Part shown: in pieces, positions 9,044 to 18,965 of the stretch
Layout: every line of letters starts with the position of its first letter
How positions within the stretch are numbered: position 1 is the stretch's first letter
Source of the DNA: Planctomycetota bacterium
GTDB lineage: Bacteria > Planctomycetota > Planctomycetia > JALXBF01
Length of the DNA stretch: 64,000 nt
Assembly: GCA_026991575.1 (NCBI GenBank)
Contig: JALXBF010000033.1
Coordinates: forward strand, 1-64,000
Direction of reading: 5' to 3'
Program-made: the position numbers and the translations under genes
Notes under the pieces: model-generated
Told to the model about the DNA's origin: nothing
Seen by the model: the letters and a program-made list of their open reading frames with translations, nothing else
The model's database searches: none

Positions 9044-10791
9044 TCGCGTGCGCCGGACCCGTCGCTGGCCGAGCGGGCGATCAGTTTGCGGGCGCTCTGC
9101 AGCGTGGCGGCTGTGTCGGAGGAGGAGGGCGGCGATTCGAACGGTTCGTCGGGCTGTTGCGGTGGCTGGTAGTGCAACGGGATGGTTACCGTGAAGGTGC
9201 TGCCTGCGCCGACGGTGCTCTCCAGGCTGACGTCGCCGCCCAGCAGCCGCGATAGCTCGCGCACGATGGACAGCCCCAGGCCGGTACCGGGATACTCACG
9301 GGTCAGCAGCGAGTCGCCACGCTGGGTTAAGTGCGTGCCCTGGCGGAACTTCTCGAAGATCCGTTCGCGGTCCTCAGGCGGGATGCCTACGCCGGTGTCT
9401 CGCACAGCAAGCACTAGCTTATCGCCCTCGACCCGCGCGATCACCGTGACCTTGCCTCCCTCGGGAGTGAACTTCACTGCGTTGGACAGCAGGTTGTAGA
9501 GGATCTGCTGGATCTTGGCCGGGTCCTGATATGCCTTGGGCAGTTCCGGCTCCAGCTCCGAGCTGACTTCGATCCGCTTGCGGTCCGCCATGGGGCGGAT
9601 CATACTGATCATGCCGTCAACGATTTCCCCCACCGAAATCCACTCGGGCCGCACTTCCATGCGGTTGCTTTCCATCTTGGCCAGGTCCAGCAGGTCGTTA
9701 ACGATTGCCAGCAGCTGCTTGCCCGCGGTCTGAATGTGCTGGGCAAACCGCCGCTCGCGATCGGAGAGCCGCGAGCTGCTGGCGAGGATTTCGCTGAAGC
9801 CGATCACCGAATTCAGCGGCGTGCGCAGCTCGTGGCTCATCGTGGTCAGGAACTCGCTCTGGCGCCGGTACAGCTCATGGAGCGCCATGTTCGCCTTGGC
9901 CAGTTCGTCGACTTTGGCATCGAGCTCGCGGTTGGCACTGCGTAGCTCCTCCTGCATGACCACCAGATTGCGCAGCATCCGGTTGAACGCGTGGCTTAGT
10001 TCCTCGAACTCGTCGCCGGTCTGGATGTCGGCGCGCACATTGAGTTGGCCGGCGGCGATCTGTTCGCTCACTTCCTTCAGGTGCTTCACGGGTTTGGCGA
10101 TGACGTAGCGCACGATGACCAGGAAGATGACCATGGCGACCAGGGCGGTGAGGGTGGCCATAGCCAGGAGGATGGCGCGATTCTCTTCGATCTCGTCGCT
10201 GGGGGGGAAGCTGATGCTGACGGCGGCCATCAGGTCGCCTTCGTTCGCCAGAGGTTTGACGGCGAGGTTCGGTGGTGGGCCGTGGCAGAGGATGCAGGTC
10301 TTCGTGGCGCGAATGGCGCCGATGTATCGCCGCTGGCTTCCTCCAATGAACAGCTCGTTCGCGCGCCGCTGTCTGCTGAACAGCGCCAGCGCGTTCTTCT
10401 CGAGCTCGGTCTTCGCGGCCAGCTTCTTTGCTTCCTCCTCCGGCCGGGGGGACTCTGGTACGATGACCCGGTACCGGTACCCTTCGACGTGGATGGGCGC
10501 CAGTTCACTCCAGACCTCGTCGATGATCGGCCGAAAGTTCTTATCCGTCTCGAACAGCTCCAGGTGGTGCTTGAAGAAGACGGACCAGACGAGGATGCGC
10601 CCTGTGCTACGGGAGTGTTCGTCAAGCAGGGCCTCGCTCCGCCGCGCGTACCAGTAGAAGCTGCCTGCGATCAATGCCAGGAGGCAAGCGCCGAAGACAT
10701 AGCGGCACTTGCGCTCCAGGCTGGTCTCGCCCAGCAGGTGTTTGAACGTCCGGTACGACATGCGGCCATCCGTTCCACTCAGCCAGCCCAC
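9040..10791 (-). CDS. Sensor histidine kinase with DUF3365/Tll0287-like heme sensor domain, HAMP, HisKA and HATPase_c
   Basis: N-terminal TM; CILCHGPP heme motif in an extracytoplasmic domain; second TM; HAMP; FLTTMSHELRTPLNSVIGFSEIL (H-box); DTGVGIPPEDRERIFEKF; GTGLGLSIV. Confidence 0.92.
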   Translation of the reverse strand: MGWLSGTDGRMSYRTFKHLLGETSLERKCRYVFGACLLALIAGSFYWYARRSEALLDEHSRSTGRILVWSVFFKHHLELFETDKNFRPIIDEVWSELAPIHVEGYRYRVIVPESPRPEEEAKKLAAKTELEKNALALFSRQRRANELFIGGSQRRYIGAIRATKTCILCHGPPPNLAVKPLANEGDLMAAVSISFPPSDEIEENRAILLAMATLTALVAMVIFLVIVRYVIAKPVKHLKEVSEQIAAGQLNVRADIQTGDEFEELSHAFNRMLRNLVVMQEELRSANRELDAKVDELAKANMALHELYRRQSEFLTTMSHELRTPLNSVIGFSEILASSSRLSDRERRFAQHIQTAGKQLLAIVNDLLDLAKMESNRMEVRPEWISVGEIVDGMISMIRPMADRKRIEVSSELEPELPKAYQDPAKIQQILYNLLSNAVKFTPEGGKVTVIARVEGDKLVLAVRDTGVGIPPEDRERIFEKFRQGTHLTQRGDSLLTREYPGTGLGLSIVRELSRLLGGDVSLESTVGAGSTFTVTIPLHYQPPQQPDEPFESPPSSSDTAATLQSARKLIARSASDGSGARD

Positions 10792-12890
10792 TAACCTACG
10801 GCCGCAAGCTGAAGCCGCTGCCCGTAACGGGCCAGCAGCTCACGCCGTAGCGCCGCGTGCTCGGGCCGCCGCAACTGGGGATCAGCCCGCACCAGCTCAA
10901 AAGCGTCCTCTCGGGCCCACTGGACCAATTCCTGGTCACGTGCCAGATTCGCCACGCGCAACTCCGGCAAACCATGCTGCCGCGTGCCGAAGAACTCACC
11001 GGGCCCCCTGAGGCGAAGATCCGCCTCGGCAATCTCAAACCCGTCGGTCGTCGAGGCCAGCACGCGAAGACGTTCGCGAGCTTCCTCGCTCTTCGGCTCG
11101 GCTACCAGAAAACAATATCCCGGATGACTGCCCCGGGCAATGCGACCTCGCAGTTGGTGGAGCTGCGCAAGGCCGAAGCGGCTGGCATCATGGATGACCA
11201 TCACCGTCGCATTGGGCACGTCCACCCCCACTTCCACCACGGCCGTGGCGACCAGCAGATGAAGCTCGCCACGACGAAACTGATCCATGACCGCGTCCTT
11301 CTGAGCCTCACTCATTCGACCATGCACCAGCCCGACGCGGAAATCCCGAAACACGCCCAGCGCCAGCTCCGCCTGTAGCTGCTCAGCCGCCGCCAGCGCC
11401 TCGTCCGTCTCCTCAACCCGCGGGCAGATCACATACGCCTGCCGCCCTTCGGCCAGCTTCTCACGCACAAACGCATAGACTTCGGCCAACTGCTTCGGGC
11501 GCACAATCCGCGTCTCCACCGGCTGGCGCCCCGGCGGCAAGTCACGAATGATGCTGACGTCCAGGTCGCCGAAAACCGTCAGCGTCAGCGTCCGAGGAAT
11601 CGGCGTCGCAGTCATCACGAGATAGTGTGGTTCGCAGCCGGGTTGAGCCATCTGGCGAAAACGCGCCCGCTGGCGGACACCGAACTTGTGCTGCTCATCG
11701 ATCACGACCACGCCAAGCCGGTGAAAAACAACATCCTCCTGGATGATGGCGTGCGTACCCACCACCAGATCAACCTCGCCGTCACGGATCGCCTTCAACA
11801 GCCGCTCGCGTTCAGCACTGCTCAAGCTGCCGGTCAACAACGCGCGGCGCACCCGGCTGTGCGCAAGATACCGCTCCAGCGTCAGCCAGTGCTGACGGGC
11901 GAGCACCTCAGTCGGAGCCATCAACGCAGCCTGGTACCGGTTCGCGACCGCAACCAGCAGCACATAGGTGGCCACAACCGTCTTGCCCGCGCCCACGTCC
12001 CCCTGGACCAGCCGGTGCATGGGCCGAACAGACTGAAGGTCACGCACGGCGTCCGCAATCGCCGCGTTCTGGCCCGCGGTAAACGAGAACGGAAACAGGC
12101 GGCGAATGCGGCGATCGATTTCCTCCGTGACCCGCAGCGGCGGAGCACGACGTTCCCGGTCCATCTGGTGCCGGAGCACCGCAAAGGCAAGCTGGAAGAT
12201 CAGCAGTTCCTCGTAAGCCAACCGCCGCCGAGCCTGTTCGGCAGCCTCCAGCGACGGCGGAAAATGGACCTCACGCACCGCTTGGCCAGCAGGCGGCAAA
12301 CCGCGTTTGAGCAGGAGCTGGCGGGGCACAATCTCCGGCCACTGATCCGCACACTGGGCCAGAGCATGCTTCATGATGCGACGGAGCTCCTGCACGCGCA
12401 GGTCCTGCGTAAGCGGATAGACTGGCAGGAACGGGTCGGTGGGCAGCTCCCGGTCGATGCCAACAATCTGCGGATGCTTCATCTGGAGCTCATGACGGTA
12501 CCGTTCGACCTTGCCCGCGCAGATGATGCTCTGGCCCGGTTTCAGCCGTTCACCAATCTGCTCATAGTTGAACCAGATCAAATGGATGACGCCGGTCTTG
12601 TCCGAGACCCCCACGGTGACAATCTTCAGCCGGTCGTTCCCAACACTGCGCCGTTCGATGAAGAGAATGCGGCCCGCGATGACTGCCCACCGGTCCGGTA
12701 CCAGGTCCTGAATGGGCTGGATACGGCTGACATCCTCGTAGGATCGGGGCAAATGCAGCAGCAGGTCACGGACGGTGACGATGCCCAGTCGCCGCAGGAG
12801 AGCTGCCCGCCGCGGTCCGACACCCTTCAGATACTGAACGTCGCTCTCCAGATGTGTCGTCCCCGCCATTACGGCCTCAGCATGCATGGT
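10791..12890 (-). CDS. recG: ATP-dependent DNA helicase RecG
   Basis: VKGVGPRRAALLRRLGI-type wedge start, QGDVGAGKTVVA, DEQHKFGVRQR, MTATPIPRT, DASRFGLAQLHQLRGRIARG. Start uncertain (12911, 12890 or 12869). Confidence 0.97.
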   Translation of the reverse strand, partial: TMHAEAVMAGTTHLESDVQYLKGVGPRRAALLRRLGIVTVRDLLLHLPRSYEDVSRIQPIQDLVPDRWAVIAGRILFIERRSVGNDRLKIVTVGVSDKTGVIHLIWFNYEQIGERLKPGQSIICAGKVERYRHELQMKHPQIVGIDRELPTDPFLPVYPLTQDLRVQELRRIMKHALAQCADQWPEIVPRQLLLKRGLPPAGQAVREVHFPPSLEAAEQARRRLAYEELLIFQLAFAVLRHQMDRERRAPPLRVTEEIDRRIRRLFPFSFTAGQNAAIADAVRDLQSVRPMHRLVQGDVGAGKTVVATYVLLVAVANRYQAALMAPTEVLARQHWLTLERYLAHSRVRRALLTGSLSSAERERLLKAIRDGEVDLVVGTHAIIQEDVVFHRLGVVVIDEQHKFGVRQRARFRQMAQPGCEPHYLVMTATPIPRTLTLTVFGDLDVSIIRDLPPGRQPVETRIVRPKQLAEVYAFVREKLAEGRQAYVICPRVEETDEALAAAEQLQAELALGVFRDFRVGLVHGRMSEAQKDAVMDQFRRGELHLLVATAVVEVGVDVPNATVMVIHDASRFGLAQLHQLRGRIARGSHPGYCFLVAEPKSEEARERLRVLASTTDGFEIAEADLRLRGPGEFFGTRQHGLPELRVANLARDQELVQWAREDAFELVRADPQLRRPEHAALRRELLARYGQRLQLAAVG

Positions 12891-13536
12891 GCCCGATGCT
12901 CCCACGCCCACCGAATTCTAGCGGCACGGCTGTCGGTTCCATGGGCAACCGGCCCTGGGGCGGGCACCCGTGAGCTACGGTTCAGGATCGGCAGGGGCGC
13001 ACCAGTGGCGACAGCCACGCCCCACGGCTCCGAGCCATGGGACCCGGCAGCCACCGCAGCGCGTCCCGGGCGGGTCAGCGAACCGAACGCACCGAGCCAG
13101 CGCCGAGCGTCGAGGGGATGTCCAGCAGCAAGAAGGTGGACTGCATCACGCTGCCAATGCTGCCCTTCCATGAGCCCGGGCGTGTCATCCGGTCAACCAA
13201 TCTGTCGTGGCTCTTCACAGTCGCGACCGGCGGTGCCTCTGTTCCGTAGGTAGTTGCGCTTCCAGGATGCAGGGGACGGGAACAGGGCGACGATGCACAT
13301 CGATACCACGTCTTACCGATTGAGGCCTACGTGTGACCGCCGTCGGTCATGCAAGAAGGCCGGGTGCGCGGCGATCTGGATAGCGCGGGTTGGCCGATGG
13401 TCCGGCGTACGGGATTTCGCGACCACGACAATCGGGATACAGCGTAACCCGGGGGGAGGCCTGGTCGGCAACGCCGAGGGCAGATGGGCACGATTGGGCG
13501 GGTGAGCGGTGGGCAAGTTCCGCATGGTCGCGACAG

Positions 13537-15081
13537 CTAGCGCCGGGTTGAGGCGTCCTCGTGCGGTGGCTCGCAGGTTTGCTTCAAGAGCTGCTCGACG
13601 GCTTGATCCAACGGCACAGGACGCCAGAACCCACGTTCATGCGTGGCCAGGCCAAGACGTTCCAGCTTCTCCAGCGCATCGCCCACTTCAAAATCCGCCC
13701 GCACGTTGAACCGCTCCAAGAGGAACTGTTCACACTGGACGTCCAGCTCCCTCTGGGTCGCTTCCCCGGCCAGCGCGAGAAACGCATACGCAAGCAATGC
13801 TTCCTTGTATTCCTGTTCCACCACGCAGTCCACCAAATAGAGAATGACGCCAAGGTCGTTGTCGCGGTGCTTCGAGTAGAGGGCGTCGGTGAGCAGGAGC
13901 ATGTACCGGTCCTTGGACACCTTGAACTGGAAGACGATCTTTGAGCCGTAGCCGGCCAACGAGACCAGCGTCATCAACAACACTACGGGGTTCAATAAGC
14001 TCGTCAACATCTTCATGGCCACGGCCACCAGGCCAGCCACGCCGGTGACGGTCAGTTTCACCAGATCCAGTGGCCGCATGGAGATCTTCTTGGCTGGGAA
14101 AATCACTTCCAGGTCGGACAGCGGAATGTCACGGTAGGCTCGGATCTGAAGAGGCTCCCGGGGCTGGCCGCCGTTGCTCCGCTGGCGACGGGCACGCTTC
14201 TCGGGAAGTAGCCGATACAGCAGGACGACTTCCTGGAACGAGGGCTCAACGATCGTGGTCTTGCGGAACAGGTTCTGGAGCCCGTAGCCGGCGGTACGCA
14301 GCGTTACCCGCCGCTTGCTGATCAGACCGTGGATCGACGAGTATGCGGTCCAGGCACGGTACGGTTCGTGGTGAGGATGTTCGGAGACAGCCTCGTGTGA
14401 GCCGGACGAGTGCCGCTGGCGGAACAGTCGCAGCGGCAGGCTGAGCAGACGGCCCAGCGTAACGAGCACGTCGCCCACGAGCAGATCGATTTTCTGCAGG
14501 ATGAACCGCCCCGTTTCCCGCTCCTCGCCCACGCCTCGAAAGAAAATCAGCATCCGGTCGCGTTGTGGTCCCTCCGGCAAACAGTCGCGCCACTCGGGGT
14601 GTTTCGCATAGAAGCGTTGCAGAAATCCGCCGTCCAGCCGATCCCAGTCGATCCGTAGTGGCAACATATAGAGGAAGTCATCGCGCTCGGCTTCAGTGAT
14701 CTGCTGGTAGGCCACTGGCCGGAAGTTTGCCCGTCGGAGGACTTGAAGGAAGTGGTCCAGAAACTCGTCCTCGGCGTCCTCTTTGCCATCCTGGTCATGC
14801 CACCAGTGGTCCGAGTCGGCGTGAATGTGGGACCAGCTTGCCTTCAGCCGCTCGGTCACCTGCCACATCTCCTGCGCGAAGCAGGTGCGTAGCAGGTAAC
14901 AGAATTGGGCCCACCTGCCTTCCGCGGAAATGATCCCGTCCTCGCAGAGGGCCCGGCGCAGCGCGAGTGCCGGTACCGGCAGGTAATGACCCGGAGCGAA
15001 CAGGATCCCGTCGGGCGAGGAATAGTAGGTCGCGTCGTCGGGGATCGCTTGTGTCGGTGCCTTCTCAGTCAGTTCGCTCAT
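13537..15081 (-). CDS. DUF3754 / TMEM143-like membrane protein
   Basis: ILIFFRGVGEERETGRFILQKIDLL, IHGLISKRRVTLRTAGYGLQNLFRKTTIVEPSFQEVVLLYR, two adjacent TM helices, KHRDNDLGVILYLVDCVVEQEYKEALLAYAFL. Start chosen at MSELTEK. Confidence 0.8.
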   Translation of the reverse strand: MSELTEKAPTQAIPDDATYYSSPDGILFAPGHYLPVPALALRRALCEDGIISAEGRWAQFCYLLRTCFAQEMWQVTERLKASWSHIHADSDHWWHDQDGKEDAEDEFLDHFLQVLRRANFRPVAYQQITEAERDDFLYMLPLRIDWDRLDGGFLQRFYAKHPEWRDCLPEGPQRDRMLIFFRGVGEERETGRFILQKIDLLVGDVLVTLGRLLSLPLRLFRQRHSSGSHEAVSEHPHHEPYRAWTAYSSIHGLISKRRVTLRTAGYGLQNLFRKTTIVEPSFQEVVLLYRLLPEKRARRQRSNGGQPREPLQIRAYRDIPLSDLEVIFPAKKISMRPLDLVKLTVTGVAGLVAVAMKMLTSLLNPVVLLMTLVSLAGYGSKIVFQFKVSKDRYMLLLTDALYSKHRDNDLGVILYLVDCVVEQEYKEALLAYAFLALAGEATQRELDVQCEQFLLERFNVRADFEVGDALEKLERLGLATHERGFWRPVPLDQAVEQLLKQTCEPPHEDASTRR

Positions 15082-15572
15082 CGGGTCCCCTGCGCCTCTC
15101 CAAGCTCGCCAGCCGACCCCTGCACCCGGTATTCTAGTTCGCGACAAAAGTCCTCGGGGATTGCCGGCGAGAGGCGAACGGGGAGGACCGGAGCGATGCC
15201 CAGGACCGGCAACCGTGGCAGCCGATAGCGTAGGACGACGGTGTCGTTGGAGAACGCAAAGTTCACCCCCGGTCCGAAGAGGGACCCGTGCCTCGTGGCC
15301 GACACGATGCGGTCATAGCGAAGCCGAACGCGGAACGGCGGGCAGACGATGAGCAGATCATCGTCGCGCAGCTCGTAAAAGGTGACGAACGGCAGGAGGA
15401 GTACCCACGCGGCCGCTGCCACAAGCAGCACGGCTGCTAGGTATGCCCCGATATCGGCAGGTGGCCAGACTGCCGACAGTATCAGCGCAGCGCACAGCGC
15501 CATGGTGGCGCTGAGGGCTCCGAGCACCCAGACGACCCACCGATCGGCTTTTGCCACGTAGCGGTCCGTCAA
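15078..15572 (-). CDS. Small membrane protein, two TM helices followed by a PH-like beta domain
   Basis: WVLGALSATMALCAALILSAVWPPADIGAYLAAVLLVAAAAWVLLLPFVTFYELRDDDLLIVCPPFRVRLRYDRI; 4-nt overlaps with both neighbours suggest an operon. Confidence 0.65.
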   Translation of the reverse strand: MTDRYVAKADRWVVWVLGALSATMALCAALILSAVWPPADIGAYLAAVLLVAAAAWVLLLPFVTFYELRDDDLLIVCPPFRVRLRYDRIVSATRHGSLFGPGVNFAFSNDTVVLRYRLPRLPVLGIAPVLPVRLSPAIPEDFCRELEYRVQGSAGELGEAQGTR

Positions 15573-16978
15573 AACAGACTGCTCCGCGTCAGGAACGGCT
15601 CCTTGCGCGCTCGCCGATATACCTCGCGCCAGTGTTCCGTGCCGTCGTCGGGCACGAGCCGCGTCGTCACGCCGCGCTCGAAGTACGGCATCTTTCCTCG
15701 CTGGGCGAGCGTCAGCATGAAGTTCACCGCTCCCGTGTTGGCTATGTACATTCGCCGCCCGTCAGGCCAGCTTACCTCAATCAGACGCGGCGGTTCCGGA
15801 CGGCGCGGCGGCCGAGGCACGCGGAACCGGTCGATGACCGATGGATCGAGCGTGTAGCCCAGACCGGGGCCGTCCGGAACCGGTGCCATGCCTCGTCGCA
15901 CCGGGATCGGCCGGTCCAGTAGCTGGTGGACATACAACTGGTGGCAGTTGACCGCAGGCCACGTGGCGTGCGACAACACAGCCCCGAAGTGCAACGAGAA
16001 TGCGGCGGTCACGCCCGTCCCGACCAACTGCAACCAGAACGGCTTGTCGGCGATGGCGGCGACGTGTCCGGCTGCCAGCACCTGAGCCGCGCTCCCGCTG
16101 ACTACAAAACCGTCGCAGACGTCTTCGCGCAGCGCCACCAGCGGTGCGGGATTGCCGTAGTGCATGGCGATAGGCGTGCGGACCGCTGCCTTGATTCGTT
16201 TGTTTCCTGCCACATCTCCCTGTGGAATCGGTGTCTCGTAGATTCCCACCTGCGGGTACTGTTCCAGCTCCTTGAGGATCGGGATGGCGCGGTCGGCATC
16301 GAGCAGGGTGTCGTTGAAGTCGAGGTCGACTTTGAATTCTGCCGGCAGCGCCCGCGCGATCTGCTCCACCTGGGCCCACACGTCAAACCAGGGCCGCCCC
16401 TTCGTCTTGTACGCCAGGTAGCCGGACCGATACGCTTCTTTGCACTCGGCCACCATGTCCTCCGGCGGCATGTCGATATTCCACCACGACAGCGGCGTTT
16501 CGCGATGCACTTGCCGCCCCAGCAGGCGGTGGACAGGCACTTCCAGCGTGCGTGCCACCGCGTCGAACAAGGCCATCTGGAGCCCGGCACCGAGCGAGCG
16601 ATCCCAGAGGTACTCAGCGGCATTCTTTCCCAGCACCCGCCGGACGGCGGCCTCGGACGGCACACCCCAGGTGTAGAACAGTAGCGTCTCCCCGAGTCCG
16701 GTGACCCCACTGGCGAGTTTCACAAAACACAGCTCCGTGTATTGCCAGTGGGGAATCTCCCGAGCCATCGCGCGGGCGGGGACCGGCCGGAAGGGCACTT
16801 TCAGCGTGACCCGGTCGACATTGACGACGGTCAGGTGGCGGGAATGGCGGGCCAGGGCGCGGCGCAGCCACCAGTCCGAATAAGCGGCCGCTCCGACCAT
16901 GCAGCCCGTAAGCCAGCGGAGAAAGCGACGTCGTGTGGGCAGGGCGGAACGAGAGGAGTTCGCGTGAGGCTGTCGCAT
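15569..16978 (-). CDS. Enolase-superfamily (mandelate racemase/muconate lactonizing-like) protein with TAT signal
   Basis: RRRFLRWLTG signal; YKTKGRPWFDVWAQVEQIARALPAEFKVDLDFNDTLLDADRAI; YETPIPQGD. Start MRQPHANSS at 16978. Confidence 0.85.
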   Translation of the reverse strand: MRQPHANSSRSALPTRRRFLRWLTGCMVGAAAYSDWWLRRALARHSRHLTVVNVDRVTLKVPFRPVPARAMAREIPHWQYTELCFVKLASGVTGLGETLLFYTWGVPSEAAVRRVLGKNAAEYLWDRSLGAGLQMALFDAVARTLEVPVHRLLGRQVHRETPLSWWNIDMPPEDMVAECKEAYRSGYLAYKTKGRPWFDVWAQVEQIARALPAEFKVDLDFNDTLLDADRAIPILKELEQYPQVGIYETPIPQGDVAGNKRIKAAVRTPIAMHYGNPAPLVALREDVCDGFVVSGSAAQVLAAGHVAAIADKPFWLQLVGTGVTAAFSLHFGAVLSHATWPAVNCHQLYVHQLLDRPIPVRRGMAPVPDGPGLGYTLDPSVIDRFRVPRPPRRPEPPRLIEVSWPDGRRMYIANTGAVNFMLTLAQRGKMPYFERGVTTRLVPDDGTEHWREVYRRARKEPFLTRSSLF

Positions 16979-17004
16979 GGCGTTGTGCTCCGCAGCCTGC
17001 TGCA

Positions 17005-17316
17005 TCAGGGTGGGTCTACGCCCCCGGGATGGAAGGGATGGCAGCGGGAGAGCCGGCGCACCGTCTTGGCCAGGCCCCGCACCGTGCCGTACCGTTTCAC
17101 CGCCTGCAAGCAGTACTCGCTGCAGGAGGGAATGAAGCGGCACTGCCCCCCCAGAAGCCAGCCGAGCGTCAGGCGGTAGGCGTACACCGCGGCGATGACC
17201 AAACAGACCCCTACGCGGTCCAGTGCGCGTAGGGCCCGTGAGAACGAGTACCGCGAGCCGGTTCCCGGGCCAGGTTCGCCCGACGCTGCATATTGTGTGT
17301 GGTTGTGCGCGGTCAT
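17005..17316 (-). CDS. yidD: Membrane protein insertion efficiency factor YidD
   Basis: CLVIAAVYAYRLTLGWLLGGQCRFIPSCSEYCLQAVKRYGTVRGLAKTVRRLSRCHPFHPGGVDPP, the YidD signature. Confidence 0.95.
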   Translation of the reverse strand: MTAHNHTQYAASGEPGPGTGSRYSFSRALRALDRVGVCLVIAAVYAYRLTLGWLLGGQCRFIPSCSEYCLQAVKRYGTVRGLAKTVRRLSRCHPFHPGGVDPP

Positions 17317-17880
17317 GACTCGGCAGCTGGCCAGACCAGCTTCATGATACCGCAGCCGATCGCACCACGTGGCCCGCGTTGGGCCCCGCCGCGTCCAACG
17401 GGACAAGCTTCGCTAGCCAGAGCCACTGGGAGGTGTCGGTTCAGCTTTTGCGCGGCTGCAGTACGTCCACAGGTCTGGATCGGCCCAGGCACCCTCCGCG
17501 CAGAGGCCCAGCTCGTGACGATCTGAGTCCACAGCGTGTTCCGAGGCACCCGGAGCAAGAGCTGAAACGGCCCCCACCGTTCTCCCGTCGATGGTGTCGA
17601 AGGCGAAGCGATCGTAGCCCGTTGGCTGCAGGTGATCCAATGGCGGGCTGAGGGTATACTTGCCTTGGGAGCTAGTCTGGCTCTAGCGCAATCTCAGTAC
17701 GTCTGATCGTCTCGATCGGGCCCCGTTTTGCCTGACGAATCCTGGATACCGGCCTGGCCACCCACTCGCGGGGAGCCGATCTGGACAGGCCCTCAGCCCA
17801 GGGCGTGTTGGGACGGAGGCGACGCAAGCAGCTGAATTGAGCTCGCCTCCGCTTGGCTCAGTGCGTGGAGACCCGAGGCG

Positions 17881-18696
17881 GTGACTGGGACAATTCCCAC
17901 GCCGATCAATCCTGGCCGTCAGGACGGCGACCCGCAGGGAGCGCCCGTCTCGCCGCCGGAGCGCCACTACGCGAAACCACCCCTGGTGGAAGTCCTGTGC
18001 GAACTGCATTTCAAGGGATCCAAGTGGGAGGCGACCGTTGCTGGACAGTTTTACGACAGAGTCAAGGAACGCTTCCCCGCCAAGCGAGAGGATGAACGAT
18101 ACCGGATCAGCTTCGGTTCAGGTTCCTACTCTGTAAGAGCCGAGATTGGGCGGCTTCCTCCAGTGATCCGGTTCGCGTCGGAGGATGGTCGACGGGTACT
18201 CCAAATAGCCCCAGACCTGTTGGTGGTGAACCAACTAGCCCCATACCCTGGCTTCGAAGCGTGGGAACCAGACATTTTCCTTGCGTTCAGGATCTTCCGC
18301 GAGCTGGCCCAGCCTGCAGAGGTCGCGTGGCTTGCCCTGCGTTACATCAACCAGATCATTGTTCCCGGCCCGGTAGACCGAATCAAAGAGTATTTCACCA
18401 TGTATCCACAGCTGCCCCAGACATTGGGCCGGGACACGCGACAATTTCTTTTGCGGGTCGAACTCGCCAGCTCGAGTCCTGAGCACCGATTCTTCATGGC
18501 CTTGGCAACGTGCGCAGTCGGCGAGGCCGATCAGGAAAGCTTCACTCTGGAATTGCACGATGTTGTGGAAAACGTGAACGCCCTCGATGAAGAGCGGATT
18601 AGGTGCCTCGTCCGCCAGGCTCATGCCAACATCGTGTGGGCGTTTGAGTCGGCGATAACGGACCGCTTACGCGAAGTTCTTGGAGTCCAAGACTAA
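17881..18696 (+). CDS. TIGR04255-family protein
   Basis: HYAKPPLVEVLCELHFKG..., PPVIRFASEDGRRVLQIAPDLLVVNQLAPYPGFEAW, VAWLALRYINQI, ...NVNALDEERIRCLVRQAHANIVWAFESAITDRLREVLG. GTG start. Confidence 0.8.
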   Translation: MTGTIPTPINPGRQDGDPQGAPVSPPERHYAKPPLVEVLCELHFKGSKWEATVAGQFYDRVKERFPAKREDERYRISFGSGSYSVRAEIGRLPPVIRFASEDGRRVLQIAPDLLVVNQLAPYPGFEAWEPDIFLAFRIFRELAQPAEVAWLALRYINQIIVPGPVDRIKEYFTMYPQLPQTLGRDTRQFLLRVELASSSPEHRFFMALATCAVGEADQESFTLELHDVVENVNALDEERIRCLVRQAHANIVWAFESAITDRLREVLGVQD

Positions 18697-18965
18697 TGCC
18701 GCAGGTGCTGAAGCCAGCTTCTAATCCGAGTCAACCCAGCGGCATGGAACCAAGCTACGAGTTGGTGGTGAGCGAGGACGCCGTGCGTCACATCGTGAAG
18801 CTCGTGCTGCTGACCAGCACGCGCCTCGCCATCAGCTGCCAGGCGACGGACACGCCGCTGAGAGCAAGGATCACCCGGTTAAAAGGTCTGGGGCGCGAGG
18901 TCTGGCAGGACGTGGACGTGATGAGTTATCTGACCGAACTGAGAGATGCGTGGGAACGACGTTGA
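18696..18965 (+). CDS. Small hypothetical protein between the TIGR04255 and PIN genes, possibly antitoxin-like
   Basis: TAATG overlap with the upstream stop; 89 aa; 3' end overlaps the PIN ORF by about 20 nt. Confidence 0.65.
   Translation: MPQVLKPASNPSQPSGMEPSYELVVSEDAVRHIVKLVLLTSTRLAISCQATDTPLRARITRLKGLGREVWQDVDVMSYLTELRDAWERR

Noticed and set aside
11625-13253. 542-aa plus-strand ORF
   Set aside because: Antisense of recG, whose helicase motifs are unambiguous.
12912-13536. Intergenic gap considered for tRNA or ncRNA
   Set aside because: No T-loop GGTTCGAAT-like motif or cloverleaf recognised by eye here or elsewhere; cannot exclude divergent ncRNA without tRNAscan/Infernal.
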